DNA of 64,000 bases from Amorphophallus konjac. Lineage: Eukaryota; Streptophyta; Magnoliopsida; Alismatales; Araceae. Positions 31,814 through 43,640 of the stretch are shown piece after piece. Every line of letters starts with the position of its first letter. Position 1 is the stretch's first letter. The translations under genes and the position numbers were made by a program. A model generated the notes under the pieces. That model saw only the letters and a list, made by a program, of their open reading frames with translations, did no database searches and had not been told where the DNA came from. Where the stretch lies: positions 71,385,491 to 71,449,490 of the forward strand of contig CM040124.1 of assembly GCA_022559845.1 (NCBI GenBank), read 5' to 3'.

Positions 31814-32668
31814 GATGTGGTCGGTCCCCTGGAGGATACAACTGGCAAAGTCTGAAGAAATTCCTTCATACTCACCGCTACAGAGTACTTCACAAAGTGG
31901 GCGGAAGCTGAGGCATTCACGGAAGTCAAAGCAACCACGGTGGTGAAGTTCATCAAGCACAACATCCTCGCCAGGTTCGGCGTCCCTCGTGACATCATCA
32001 TCGACAATGGACCACAGTTCACATCGTAGGAGCTCCGTGACATATGTCGTAAATATGGCATTAACTTGCATCATTATTCTCCTTATTACCCACAAGGGAA
32101 CTGACAAGCTGAAGCTACAAATAAAACTCTCATCAGAATTATCAAGAAAACTTGCAAGTCTCATCATTATTCAGATTGGCCAGATCGCCTCGTAGAGGCC
32201 CTTTGGGCTTACCGCACTTCTGTCCGAACTCCCATGGGTCAAACCCCGTATGCACTCACTTTTCGGACAGAAGCGGTACTACCCTATGAAATATTCGTTC
32301 CCTTGCTAAGAGTGCAATTGGATCCCGAGCTCGATCTCGAGCAACGCCGAGAAAATCTTTTGGTCGAGCTGGAATTATTAGATGGGAGGCAAATGATCGC
32401 GGCTGATCATGCCCAAGTTTATCGCCAAGGAATTGCACATTACTATGCAAAAAAGGTTCATGAGAGAAAATTTGAAGTAGGTGAACTGGTTCTAAAGAGG
32501 AAACTCACTAAAGCCACCAGTCTTAAAGCAAAGCTACAGGAAAATTGGGAAGGTCCGTTTGTCGTCAAAGAAGCCTACTCAGGTAATGCCTACAAATTAG
32601 TGGACTCCAACGGAGTAGAACTCACACATCCATGGAACGGGGTTTATCTAAAGAAATTTTATTCATGA
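31814..32668 (+). pseudogene. Tat-type gypsy integrase core and C-terminus (third piece)
   Basis: The frame broken at 18334 resumes here (DVVGPLED after GATGT). The core has ATEYFTKWAEA (glutamate where an acidic catalytic residue is usual), IIIDNGPQFTS and a QAEATNKTL glutamate region. Stops fall near 31850, at 32027 (TAG) and at 32102 (TGA). From 32234 an open stretch reads MGQTPYALTF, then LLDGRQMIAADHAQVYRQ, and ends in the GPFVVKEAYSGNAYKL integrase C-terminal fold. It stops at 32668, closing the gypsy pol. There is no chromodomain, consistent with a Tat/Athila-type rather than a chromovirus element. Confidence 0.9.
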
Positions 32669-34573
32669 GACCTTGTACATAGCTATTACAAAAAAGATAA
32701 AAATAAGAAAAAAGAAAATGATGTAAAATGATGCAAACTCACAAACCAAACAAAAATTTAGAAAACTCTAAAATGCTAAATGCCTGGTGATCACCATGAA
32801 GTCAATTCTTTGCATTTACCCTTCATGTTAGGATAGGGACCATCAAGGTGTGGTAAGTTTCGGGTCTTAGCCTGCCAGAGCCATGGAGATCCATGTCCGG
32901 CCACGTCGGCCTGTGCCTATTAGAAGAAAAGCAACATGCACACACATGTTTTACCAAAATGGGTGGCATCGCCTATGACAGGGCCTCACCCCGAAGGTCT
33001 CCAAGGAAGTCGTAGTCTTTGTTCTTTCCCTTTTTGACCAAATGAGACAGTCGGCGCCCTTAAAATGTTGAGCATGTGGGAGCCGAAGTACAATACCCTC
33101 AACGTAAGAGTAGGATCCATCCCCTTAAGCCCGGGTCAGAGCACGAGAAGAGGGCAGTGTCCCCGCAGGCATACATGAGGGATTCCCAAAAATGTCAAAC
33201 GACTATATCCCCTTGGAAAAAAAAAGAATGAATACATATGTGTGGCAAAGCCACATAAAAGGGCCTGGTCGTAACCGTGCCTGACCTCAAAATCAAAAGT
33301 CAAAATTCTACAAAAGGGGCATCGAAACGTCAAAAACTCGAGGATTGGTCCGAAATTACCCGAAAGGGGAAAGTCAAGTAGGTCCTCAACCAGCTCGCCG
33401 GGTGAACGATTTTTCCGGTCCTGTCAAGAGGTTTATCCCCTACATTCTTCCTTCTCCCTCAAAAGATGAAAACTCAATGGAGGTCCCGAAGGGTGAGCCC
33501 TGTCAAGGCCGCAACCCTATTTAGTAAAAACACACATATGGTTGTCTACTTTGAAAAGCAAAAGCTATCACTGCGAAGGGGTCTCTGTGTTTCTGGCCGG
33601 TCAAGACCTCTATTTACTACCTTGGTGTCTTCTTATATTACCTCGGGCTTAGGCAAATGCAAGCGCATCACCTATAGGTGCGACGGCGTCTGATTCCGGG
33701 TCAGCGTCGTGTGGTTGGCCGTTAGGGTTCCAAGATGTTTCATCATATACTATCTAGAGTTGTGAGGAAATAGACCCGGGTTGGGTAAATCATTTACCTT
33801 GAAGACTTTTTGGGTGTATCCCTGTGGTCGGAAGCAATTGGGAGCCTAAGCGTGGTATGATGGTATTATCATCAGGGTAAGACTTAACCGGCGGGACTAT
33901 CATTCGAGGAGTCTAGAGGCCCAAATCAACCTAGATGTGCGCTTAGGATACTTGGGAGGTCAATAAGAAAACCCCGTCTTCATGTAGCTCAGGTGCCATA
34001 TGGGTGGTCACTAGGCGTTGACAACAAAAATATAACAACTCTAAAAAATCAAAAAATAGAAAATATCATCAGAAATGTTTAAAAATAAAAAAATCATATA
34101 AAAGAAAACTCCAAAAAAAAGTATAAAACAACTAAAAAAGAAATACATGTATATATATATATATGTATGTATATATATGATAAACCCCCCCCCCCCAAAA
34201 AAAAACCCCAAAAAATATGTTTTGCATCCGCATGATCATGTTTCCTTTCTGTTTGCATTCTGCTTGCATGCATATGCATCTCACGTTTACTTTCTTTTTC
34301 AATCCTGTTAATAAGATTTAGCCCTCTGACCCTACATCAAGGAAGGTACTATCTATCTCAGGCAGGGGGCTAAAATCATACTACACTAACCTTTTTCCCT
34401 TTTTAAGTGTAGTTGAAACAGGTGAAAAGGGAAGACGGCGTCAACCAAACCAAGCCAAGTACACTGAAGAAAGCACACCTCATTTTTCAAAACATGTCCA
34501 TTACATCCCATTGCTTCAGCATTCTAGGGGCATACCCCCAGTGTACAAAAGCAGCTGCTATCCAGCTCTCTCT
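32669..34573 (+). other. gypsy 3' region after pol, with simple repeats
   Basis: Noncoding. It has an A-rich stretch (34020-34140), a TA/TG simple repeat (34149-34180) and a C run then an A run (34185-34205). A purine-rich tract (GGCAGGGGGCTAAAA) is at 34362-34376. No LTR boundary could be fixed. Antisense PMD pseudogene B ends at 34575, which fits Tat elements that carry an extra antisense ORF between pol and the 3' LTR. Confidence 0.5.
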
Positions 34574-34991
34574 CTAACCTCCATCAATGCGAGGTTGGCT
34601 ATGCCGACTATTAGCCTCATCCCCGTCCCTACTCCTCCTATCTCGTGACCTCGATGGTCGTGAAGCTCTCGAGCACGACGTCACTGGCTGGGCCGCTCTC
34701 TGCTCTGCGGGAGACTGCGTCATACCCATGAGCTCCTCCACTGTAAAATCAATTCCCCCAGTGGACTGTAGTGACTTCGAAGGGGTCACGCGTCTCGCTC
34801 CGTCTCCTGGGGCACCTCTGCCCTCATACCACCGCAGTACTCGCCGCCTTAGAGTCTCCAGCTGGTCGAGAGCTCGCTACTCCCGTATCGCCATCTCCAT
34901 CTCTCGAGCACGTGACTCGGCCTCTCTCTCCTTCACCTCGGCAAGGTGACCCTCGAGTGTCTCCACAGTACTCGTCTCTCCTAGGGGGCGC

Positions 34992-37085
34992 TGTTGATTC
35001 CTTTTTTTAATTAGATTAGCTTCCTATCCCGCCCCCTTTAAATACATACATGCATAAACATGTGAATCAAAGACAAGGGGATGAAGGATGGAAATACTAA
35101 CCGTGATCGCCACCAAGGATTAACAACGCCGCAAGGATGAAGAAAGGAGTGCAACGGCGTCGTATACCTTGGAAAGAAAACTTGATCGCGCTTGAAACGG
35201 GGTGCGGGGAACTTGTGGATTCAAACCTCCTCTCCTTCCAGCTAGCTAGAGGAAGAGGGCCTCACGTTGTATTCATGCTCTCCTGCGAAACAAAGATGAA
35301 ACACAAAGGCAAAAACCCATTAGAACATGCATGTGTAGTATCAATCTCGCAATGATAAAATAGTGTTAGAAATTGAGGAAGAACGCACCGGGGGGAGGTT
35401 TTTTAACCCCTGTGGAAGGGTGGAAATAATAGGTGGGTGTGTTGTGCATGCATGGGATTTGAAATCACGAGATTTGATTGAGAGAATTGAGAGAAATCAA
35501 TGATGCAAAACGGAGAAAAACGCATGTATAGCAGAAAAGTGCAGAAAACTGTGATGATTTGTGATTTTGAGGAGATTAGAACTAAGAGTGAAGATCATGA
35601 AATCAAGCCCAGAAGGATAGAATAGAAAGTTAATACTTCCCTCTTCAAGATGAGGTCGAAGTTGTGAGTCGACGTTGCAGCATGGCTTCGCCCCACGTCA
35701 GGAAAGAGCCCCCCGTCGCGACTGCGAGCTGGGCAGTTTTTATAGAGTTTTACAAGAAAGCCTCATCTTCTTATCACGACTCCCGGAGATAGAGTCCAAC
35801 ATAAATCGAGTTCTCTGGATCAAACTCGAGATAATACTAAGGACAAGAGATAGGAACAAACGAGGATCAATTCAGAGGAGGATTCTAGAAGATATGGTTA
35901 TTGGAAGGTAGCCCCGAAGCCTTATCTGCAGAGTTTGAGTTGAACTAGGAAACATAAATCCTGATCTTACGACCTAGATCCCAAGAGATATAGCCAATGA
36001 AAATTTGATTCCTATGAACCAAATTCAAGATAATACCAAGGGCTAGAAGTAGGAAAAAATGGGGATCAATTTGGATAAGAAGTCAAGAAGTTATGGACTC
36101 TTCAAGAGGGCCACGGCGCACAAAAACGGAGCAGAGTCCAGCACGAATTGGACTCTCTGGTGCATGTAACGGTCTATCGTAGGACCGTCAGAGTGATGTA
36201 ATGGACTAGGGTAGGTCCGTCACACTCTGGAGGTCGAACGAGACGTTTTCGGATGAGATTGGATGTAACGCACCTAAACAGGGCCGTCACTTGGTCTAAC
36301 GGTCAAGGATAAGACCGCCACACTCTAGGGGTTGAACCGGGCTGTTTTGGGCAAGTTTTGGTGTGACGGTCTATCGTAGGACCGTCACACTGAAGTAACG
36401 GTCTTCACTGGGCCGTCACTTCAATGAAGTAACGCACCTGCAAATGACCTTCACATCGATGAAGGCAGATTCTGGGCAGACTGCGCGCGACTTTAGAAAT
36501 CAAAGCGTATCTCTCAAACGGTGGAGAATTAGACAAAGTGATAAACATAGAAGTTTTAGATAACTGAGAGAGGAACAACTTTTATGAAGAAAGAAATATG
36601 AGAAAATGATTGGAAAATGGTGAAAATGGGGCTGGAAGAGAGAGGAAAATTCTGGAATGTAGGTGAACAGCACAGCATGCCAGAAAAATGCAAATAGCTC
36701 ACAATCGGGGCAGAACCGGCCAACGGTGTAGAAGAAGAAATTGTAGATCTTTGAAAGAGGAACAACTTTGATGAAGACAATGTTTTGAAAGAGGGAATGG
36801 AAGAGGGTGAAAAAGAACCACTTTCAGGACTGCGCAGTGAGAGAGAGCCGATTACTTGGGGGAAGCCGGCCTAAATGGGCCGAAAGTCGACTTGGAAGTG
36901 GGAATTTGATAAGATAAGCTCCAGGGCTCTAAGAAATCATGATCTCCAAGACTCAAAGGATATGAAATGGTAAAAAAGGGCTTGAAATCCATCCGAGGAA
37001 GCTCCGAAATAATGGCTAATTCGGGGCATCAAAAATGATGAATAAGAGAAACGACGCAACTTGTAGGCTAAAATGGGTGTCAACA
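34992..37085 (-). repeat. solo LTR with ACGGTC hairpins, inserted in PMD gene B
   Basis: TGTTGATTCC...GTGTCAACA, 2094 bp, lies between perfect GGCGC duplications at 34987-34991 and 37086-37090. A hairpin cluster is at 36169-36422. A strong TATA (minus-strand CTCTATAAAAAC, near 35737-35748) suggests minus orientation. No internal region remains. Confidence 0.85.
36169..36422 (-). promoter_or_regulatory. ACGGTC/GACCGT hairpin cluster in the solo LTR
   Basis: ACGGTC (36169-36174) pairs with GACCGT (36183-36188). GTGTGACGGTC (36361-36371) pairs with GACCGTCACAC (36380-36390), an 11-bp perfect stem with loop TATCGTAG. GAAGTAACGG (36392-36401) pairs with CCGTCACTTC (36413-36422) with one mismatch. 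Outer arms differ between hairpins (GTGTG/CACAC against GAAGT/ACTTC) yet remain complementary. Confidence 0.75.
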
Positions 37086-37808
37086 GGCGCGTCAGCTCCT
37101 CAATGTGCGCATCCTGCTCTCGTTGAGTGACCAAGGTGGCCTCTAGCTCCTTCTTCTGCAGGATATGAACCATCATGTGAGTCAGGCAAAGATGAATGAA
37201 AAGGGAATCGCTCTTAATCCAGGTGCTTGGCTCTCATCGTCTCAGCTAGCTCAGCCTCCCGCTCCTCAACTCATTCGAGGGCTCCCACCAGGCGATCCTC
37301 CAACTCCTCTCTAGTAGCTACCTAGGACGAGGGTCCGGCTTCTCCGACCATTCCCGCCCTCATACGGACGTACGCCAACTCACCTCGCTGGTGAGTCAGG
37401 GGCAAATGGTCAATCATGATTCAAGAGTTCTTAAAGTTTCAAATCAATCAAGTCAATTTTGGCTTATCATCTCTCGAATCTCGTGCCTCGGGTTCACGAT
37501 TGTCTGATTAAGGATCGCGATCCGATTCTGAAGAACCCTCACGGCCTCGGCCTCTGGCATCCGCACATCAAATCCACAAACTCATTTAGCTGCAACGCTT
37601 AATGGGAACATCACATTTTAAAAGCTGAGAGTAACTCACCACTCCGGTGTCGAGGCGGAGTCACCCGACGTACTGCTCCTGGTAGTCTGCCAGGTAAGTC
37701 TCGCTGCTCCTTAAGCTCCTATCCTACTCCAGAAAGGGTCCCTTCTGCAACGCTTCTGCTTCCACACGGTGGCAGGAGGCCCAATCCTGGTCACTTCCTC
37801 CTCGCCTA

Positions 37809-39147
37809 TGTAGACACGCCAAAACCGATGCTATGATGAGTAAATTTCATGTCACCACGTGATGACCCAAAGTGGACTTCAATATTGCCTTAATATGATG
37901 TTTTTCTAATTTATTTAGTATTTTTCCATAATTAGCGCCTAGAGGCCGGGCGTCATTTAACTGACGACTGGAGGGCTGTCGTGGTTTCAAAAATCAATGG
38001 CTGTTCAAGTAGGCGTTGTTTCCTGGTTTTTACGAATCCTAATCAAAATAAAATTCAATGAATTGACGTCAACTGATAAGACGTTGATTATTTGACGCCA
38101 TTTCAAGAAGGCATCATTTCTCATTTTTAAATATGGAAAGTCATTTATTTCTATAATTAAACCCAAGAATTAACGACTGCATCGATGTCGTCATTTTCAA
38201 ATAATGACCCCCTTCATGTCGTCATTTGGAGTTCCATCTCCGTTTCGCCTGCTACCTTCCCGTGGTGATCCCTTCCTCATTTTAACATCAGTGTTCGATT
38301 GGGAAGGTGGATCCTTGCTGGAGGATTGATCTCCATGTTTTAATCCTATTGAAATAAGGACTTTTGGCCCTATAAATACCAATGGTATTTCCTCACGCGC
38401 GCGAGATTAACAAGAAAGAGGAAGAGTTAAGCTGCACACCGTGAGACCTTGCGATACAGAGAGAAGATAGTTTCTTTTTTGTAGGTGCTTCTTCTGAGTC
38501 TTCTCCCTCCGATAGTTCTTCTTCCACGGGTGAACTTCCACGCCGGCAGTTCTTTTTCCCACGGGCGTTCCTTCTTCCACGGCGGCGTCTTCTTCCAGCG
38601 GATTCATCTACTGCAGCCGCTGCTTGCTTTCTCTCCCCCCCCTTTACTGCTGCACACACAGCAACAGGGCCCCTCCTCCTTTAGTTTTTTTTTAATATCA
38701 TCATCACGCATCTCTTCTAGCTATCTTTGCTAGAGATATTATCATCTTGTCTGCATATTCATACCATATTCTCCATCCCTTTCACTCCTCTTAGGGGTTT
38801 AAACAAAACACACAAGCTGTGTTCATGCCCACTTTGCATGGTTATATTTTACTAGAGTATTGATACTACACATCTTTTGGCTAATCCATCTATTTGTTTG
38901 TTTTGTCTTGCAAGGGTAATCAACATAAAAACCCCCTTCATCGGCCGGCCGATAGAAGGAGGAAGGAAGGACTTGCAATCTCACCCGCTTCTTACAAGGT
39001 ACATGCGATCATCTTTATATTTTTGAGGTAACCCCTCTGGCGATCACCCTCCTTAGAGCATCTCATGCTCCCCTTTTTTTTCTTACATTTCATGCCTAGC
39101 ATTTAAATCTCTTTTCCTTCTTAAAATGTCTATGTGACACGTTCACA
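37809..39147 (+). repeat. gypsy-type LTR with ACGCC hairpins
   Basis: It starts TGTAGACACGCCAAAACC, similar to the LTR starts at 49528 (TGTAGACGCC) and 62173. It ends before a primer-site-like TGGCGATCACGGTGGGA (39151-39167). A TATA box (CCCTATAAATACC) is at 38369-38381. Imperfect hairpins with GACGCC, GGCGTC and GTCGTC-type arms lie at about 37938-38215, roughly 155 bp upstream. The exact right end is inferred. Confidence 0.6.
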
Positions 39148-39167
39148 AATTGGCGATCACGGTGGGA

Positions 39168-40458
39168 CCCTTGATATTTTTATTTTGATTACCTCTCCAT
39201 TGGCACCCACGTGTGCCCCTCCCCTTGGCACCCTCACGTGCCCCTCCTTCAGCACCCACGTGTGCCCCTCCTTAGTGCTCCATGTAGCACACTCCCCTTG
39301 TGCACCACGTGCACACCTCCCACTAGATTAGCCAATTTTTGGAGTTGTCCATAACATTTTTAAGAAAATAAATCTGATTTCTGTTAGTTTTATCCATTTC
39401 TATTCTTCGGAACTGATTAGCGACTTCCCTGAAGCCGCCATTTCCACTTTCAGCGACCTCTAACAAAGGCGTTGTTTCTATTTATTTTTCAGTATTTTCC
39501 TTATTTTTATAATCAACGCCCCTTCACAGAGGCGTCAATTCTGCATTCAACGCCTCACACCAAGGCGTCAGTTTCGTGATTGCTATTGATTCTTTTAATT
39601 ATTCTCGATTACTGTTTACTGGGTTCTAACGCTCCTTCACAGAGGCGTCATTTCTTCATTTAACGCCTCACATCAAGGCATCATTTCCTGATTGCTGTTG
39701 TCTGGATTTGTTTACTGATATCTGACGCCCCTCCACAGAGGCGTTATTTGCACATTCACGTCTCACACCAAGGCGCTATTTTAATTTGTTTGTTCTCTGG
39801 TTACACTGTTTACAGTGATTAGCGATTGACACCCAATCGCTGTTTGTTGAGGCCGCGACTTCGGTCAGGTCGTCATTTTTGTTCGGTTCTCACAGAACCG
39901 TGCTTACTGCTGTTACCTCCATCTTTTGGTTGCACATATTGCTTATCTGATTATTACTGCTTGATCTGCCTGCATTAGTGTGCATTTTAGGGCATTTGGT
40001 TAAGAGACCTCCTCTCTCTACACTCGTAGGATCCCACACCTTTTTCTTGGAATTGGAACGACCCTCCATTGAGCATTCCATCTCTTTGGACTTAAAATTC
40101 TTCTTCCAAGGCCTCCGTAAGTCCCCGCACCCGTGGATTCTCTCACGGACGCCGGGCCAGTTGTACCATTTGAAGCACCCGGAGTATAGTTAACCCATAC
40201 GTTGGTGAGGAGAGAGAAAGAACTTAGTTGACCCTGAGATTACACTCAAACTCTCAACTAGGACTCACATTCAACGGAGAGAATTGATTATACTCTAAAA
40301 CCCATTTTAATCTCAAGAAAAACCTTAAAACCTTTGGTTCATTACAACTTGTTGTGCACAACTTGTTTGATTGGGTGATTATCTCTTGATTATACTTGTT
40401 TATTGGAAATATTTCCCTCTCCTTAAACATGAAACTCCATTTAGGTAAAATCATCAAC
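39168..40458 (+). other. leader of the gypsy fragment with two hairpin arrays
   Basis: 39206-39322 holds five short stem units around ACGTG (GGCAC/GTGCC, GCACC..., GTGCT/AGCAC, GTGCA/TGCAC). 39516-39780 holds three repeats of a two-hairpin unit: ACGCC/GGCGT with a CCTTCACAGA loop, then ACGCCT/AGGCGT with a CACACCA loop. The rest is leader-like with a splice-site-like CTCCGTAAGT near 40110. No gene is seen. Confidence 0.55.
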
Positions 40459-41040
40459 ATGGCCAACTACGGGTACTCCTATGATGGTTATGAGGAGGGT
40501 CAATTTGACCAATCCTATGAGGTCCCCCCTCAAGATTCCACCCAGTATGAGGGAAACTATGCTCCCTCTCATGCTTATTACTCTCAAGTCCATGTCGTGG
40601 ACACCACTTCTCAGGAGGTTGAGCCTTCTTCCCAAGCTCAACCTACCACACAAAACACTTCTAGGGACGTCTCCCCTTCCTTCAATTTCAATGATTTCCT
40701 CAAAGCTTTGTCTCAGCTGGATGCCTCTCAACGTTAGGCGGTCCAGGCCACTTTAAAATGGAAGTTTGTCCCATCATCCTCCAATCCTCCTCAGGCCGCG
40801 GGTGGCCATTCTTTTAACACCCCCAATGACCAGGCGGTCGCACATAGGGTGCCTTCGCGCCCACCAACTCCCATTACGACTGCGCCGGCTCAACCGGCAA
40901 GTCACTCCGTTGCTAGGCCCCAACAACCTCTAGCTCCTCAATTCCTAAGGAGGCCTATGCCAAATCCATACTCTTCTAATCCGACCCCAACCGAGTCCGC
41001 TCCTTTGCCTCATTCCTCCGTCGGGTCGAGGAACTGGCTA
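40459..41040 (+). pseudogene. gag N-terminus of the gypsy fragment
   Basis: The start at 40459 reads MANYGYSYDGYEEGQ, then a Q/S/T/P-rich low-complexity segment, FNFNDFLKALSQLDASQR and a TAG at 40735-40737. The same frame continues (AVQATLKWKFVPSSS...) through a proline-rich stretch to about 41030. There it runs into antisense PMD gene A. The acidic Y/G-rich start and proline-rich linker suit a gypsy gag N-terminus, but no capsid or zinc knuckle is left. The element is therefore a 5' fragment. Confidence 0.45.
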
Positions 41041-41048
41041 AGTAAGTC

Positions 41049-43150
41049 ATGCTGGCAAATGCGCTGGAGTGTCCCACAGCTTGCGCCCGCTCTCGACCCC
41101 TCTGGAGGTGCTCCTCTATCACTCGGAGCCGCTCCTGTACGACGCCCAGCTGTGTACGCAAGTCCGCAAGCTCGTCCCTCTCGCAGGTGCGCTCTCTCCT
41201 CTCCATCTCTAAGAGGAGCCTCATCTCTGACACCTCGCGCGGAAACTCTCCGTGCTGCCTCTGTGCCTGCTCCAGCTCAGCAACCCACTGATCGCGGATG
41301 GAAACCTCGAGGTACGCCAGTGCTGTCTGCCTCCTCTCTGCTAGCTCTGTAACCTGCATGCATCATATCATATTAACATCATCAAATTTGTGAAAGTAAG
41401 AAAAAAATGCACATGAATATTATTTTTATGAACTAACCAGTGCAGCCAGGTCACGCTGTCCTACCTCCACGCAGGTAAGCGAGGCTCGGAGCTCCTCGGT
41501 CTACAAAACACAAGTTTTTATGAACCCACATAATGATATATAATCCAATGCATTTATGAGTTCGGTTCTAAGCTTACCCGTGTGGCAAGGTCACGCTCTG
41601 TTGCCTCGGCCCGAGCAACTGCTCCCGCGAGCTGCTCCGCTAAGGCAGAGGTCTCTATACTCGGCCCTCTCGAGCTAGAAGCCCCTCCTGTGCCTCCCGC
41701 CGCCGCTCCCTGCTGGGCACGCTGCATTCATTAAAATTGTCAGTGGCTAATCATTAATAATTCATAAAATCATTTGCATATAGACAATTAAGCACTCACC
41801 AGGGTCTATAGGTCTGCCCGTGTAGCAGCCAGCTGGGCCTCCAGGCTATGGAGGTGGACCTGCATGTCCATCGGGCTATGTCCCGTGCATCCTACATTCA
41901 TCACACATATCAGTCGCATAATAATAGGCATATATCATTTATAGAAAATAAAAAGAAAGTGCATTTCATACATACCCCTGTGACCCTCATCTGGGGTCGG
42001 TCGGCGTAAACCTCCCAGTAGCGTCGGAGGTACTCAGAGCTGTCTTCCGCCTGCGAAGTGACCCGTGTCCCGCCGCGCTGCCAGTCGGCGTATTGATCAG
42101 GGAACCGGATCATCCAGTCGGTCGCCTTCGTGCGCCCGCGAGTCTTTTTCCCGATCCCGTGGGGCTCTCCAACCTCGATCCACTCTTGGTGGAAGCCAAG
42201 GGTCCTCATGACCAGTCTGAGCCGTAGCGGCTCGATCTCGTTCAAGCAATGAACCCAAAGCTCATGCCCAAAATGAGGTCGGCCCGCTACGACCTAGGGA
42301 TGGGCCTCATCGGTCATGCCCTCGTAGGGTCTCCACACCACCTGCATTCACAAACATTCATATCATCATCATGTTTCATAAGCAAGAAATAAAGGAAATT
42401 GCATCATATTTAACATGCGTACCAGTGAGGCGGGGTAGTCGTAGAACTCACGCCGGAGAACGCGTAACTCGTAAGCAATTGACGCTCCGGTCACGAGCGG
42501 TAGCTAGCGTCGTGCCAACGGGAACGCCCCCTCATCTCCGGGTCGAGGGTCGGCACGTCCCATCGGCATGTACAAGTGACTCCACACATGCATTCATCAA
42601 TTGCATTAGTAAACATTCATATGCATAAGCATTTAAATAAGAAAAAGAAAAAAAAGAGAGATAGTGCATACCTGAAGAAAAGGTGAGAAGCCACTGACAG
42701 TCGTCTCTCGACCTGTCCCCATGGATAGGTTGGCCATCAAGTGCGCCAGCAGGGCGGCTCCCCACGCATATCTGTCGACACCCTCCAAGTCCTCAAGAAT
42801 CCCCAGAAATCGGCAGTTGATGATGTCGCCCTTCGTGCCCAACAATAGTCTCCCCAGCATCAGAAATAGAAATCACCTCAGATCTCGGTCCACTCGCTCC
42901 CTCTGAGCCAGGTCCTGGCAGTAGACGGCCCGGGCTCTCCCTATCAACCTCTGTGAAAACTACTCCAGGGACTCCTTCAATCTCTGCCTAGCATCTCCTA
43001 ACCCCATAGCTATGGTCAGGTCGGTACGGTAGATGGTCCTGCACTCGATAGGCGTCTCTGTTATGGTCTCTATTCATAGCAGCCTCAAGGCTAACTCGCT
43101 ATAGTCTTTGAGGGTAACCCCACTCACAGCCTCACCATCCACCCTCAACC
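41049..43150 (-). pseudogene. PMD-type gene A (multi-exon, minus strand)
   Basis: Reading down from about 43150, the PMD core has GRLLLGTKGDIINCRF, ILEDLEGVDRYAWGAALLAHL and a donor CAG/GTATGC near 42670. The next exon (about 42574-42421) has YELRVLRREFYDYPASLV. The one after (about 42342-41975) has VVWRPYEGMTDEAHP, IEPLRLRLVMRTLGFHQ and SSEYLRRYWEVYADRP. Small coiled-coil exons follow (41890-41800, 41720-41590, 41500-41440). The last readable exon is 41359-41060 (VTELAERRQTALAY, RDELADLRTQLGVVQERL). Canonical GT-AG sites separate most exons. Several stops are present. The far end is cut by a gypsy gag fragment and the start by a chromovirus LTR. PMD proteins are linked to transposons and, for a few host members, to silencing. 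This copy is a relic. Confidence 0.7.
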
Positions 43151-43439
43151 CGGTTATCCATTAATTTATCTAAACATGGAGTATTTATCCCCTATATTCC
43201 ATAAATAGACTAATTAAGCTTCTAGAATATGGGCCAAACTTCATGGGCTTTATCCTTAAGTCGTTTGGGCTTTATTTAATTAGGCTAGGTTAATTGGTTA
43301 TCATATTTGGGCCTCAATACTAATTTATTTAACCCAAAAAATTATTTATTAATCCTTTTGGGTCTTGAAAATTCTTATTGATTCGCAGAAAATTCTTAAA
43401 TATTTCAGAGATACTTTATAAAATTTCTGGGGCATTACA
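43151..43439 (-). repeat. chromovirus LTR fragment (TGTAATGCCCC type)
   Basis: Minus strand, starting TGTAATGCCCCAGAAATTT at 43439 just after a purine tract (AAGTGGGGGTAGGG). It shares order and phrases such as GCCCAT..TCTAGAA with the LTR that starts at 51917. It is truncated near 43150 where PMD coding sequence begins. Confidence 0.65.
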
Positions 43440-43640
43440 CCCTACCCCCACTTAAGAGAAATTGGTCCCCAAATTCAACATATGGATTATATGGAGAGTG
43501 TACTTACAGTTAAGTAATTCCAGAAATCTTTTACGCATGGCTTCTTCGGTCTCCCATGTTGCTTCATAGGGCCATGATTTCTTCCATTGGACTTTAACCA
43601 TAGGAATGACTTTATTCCATATTTCTCCCAATTCTGTTCA
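43440..43640 (-). pseudogene. chromovirus pol C-terminus (chromodomain remnant) and PPT
   Basis: Minus strand reads VIPMVKVQWKKSWPYEATWE and TEEAMRKRFLEL, the chromodomain end found in plant Ty3/gypsy chromoviruses. Noncoding sequence, a purine tract and the LTR follow. Only the last 50 or so residues remain. Confidence 0.7.

Larger units (their letters stand above)
34574..37808 (-). pseudogene. PMD-type gene B: C-terminal PMD part and coiled-coil exons
   Basis: Minus strand, split by a solo LTR. From 37808 down, one frame reads DQDWASCHRVEAEAL, then TYLADYQEQYVG and LRLDTGV followed by a GT donor. This resembles the end of PMD proteins. Later exons encode helical, charged repeats (AEAVRVLQNRIAILNQ; REELEDRLVGALE; LQKKELEATLVTQREQ). 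After the solo LTR come VETLEGHLAEVKEREAESR and an arginine/serine-rich tail ending at 34575. PMD genes occur as host genes, in Mutator-like transposons and as extra ORFs of Tat-type gypsy elements. The antisense position just downstream of gypsy pol favours the last. The upstream part is replaced by a gypsy LTR at 37809. Confidence 0.6.
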
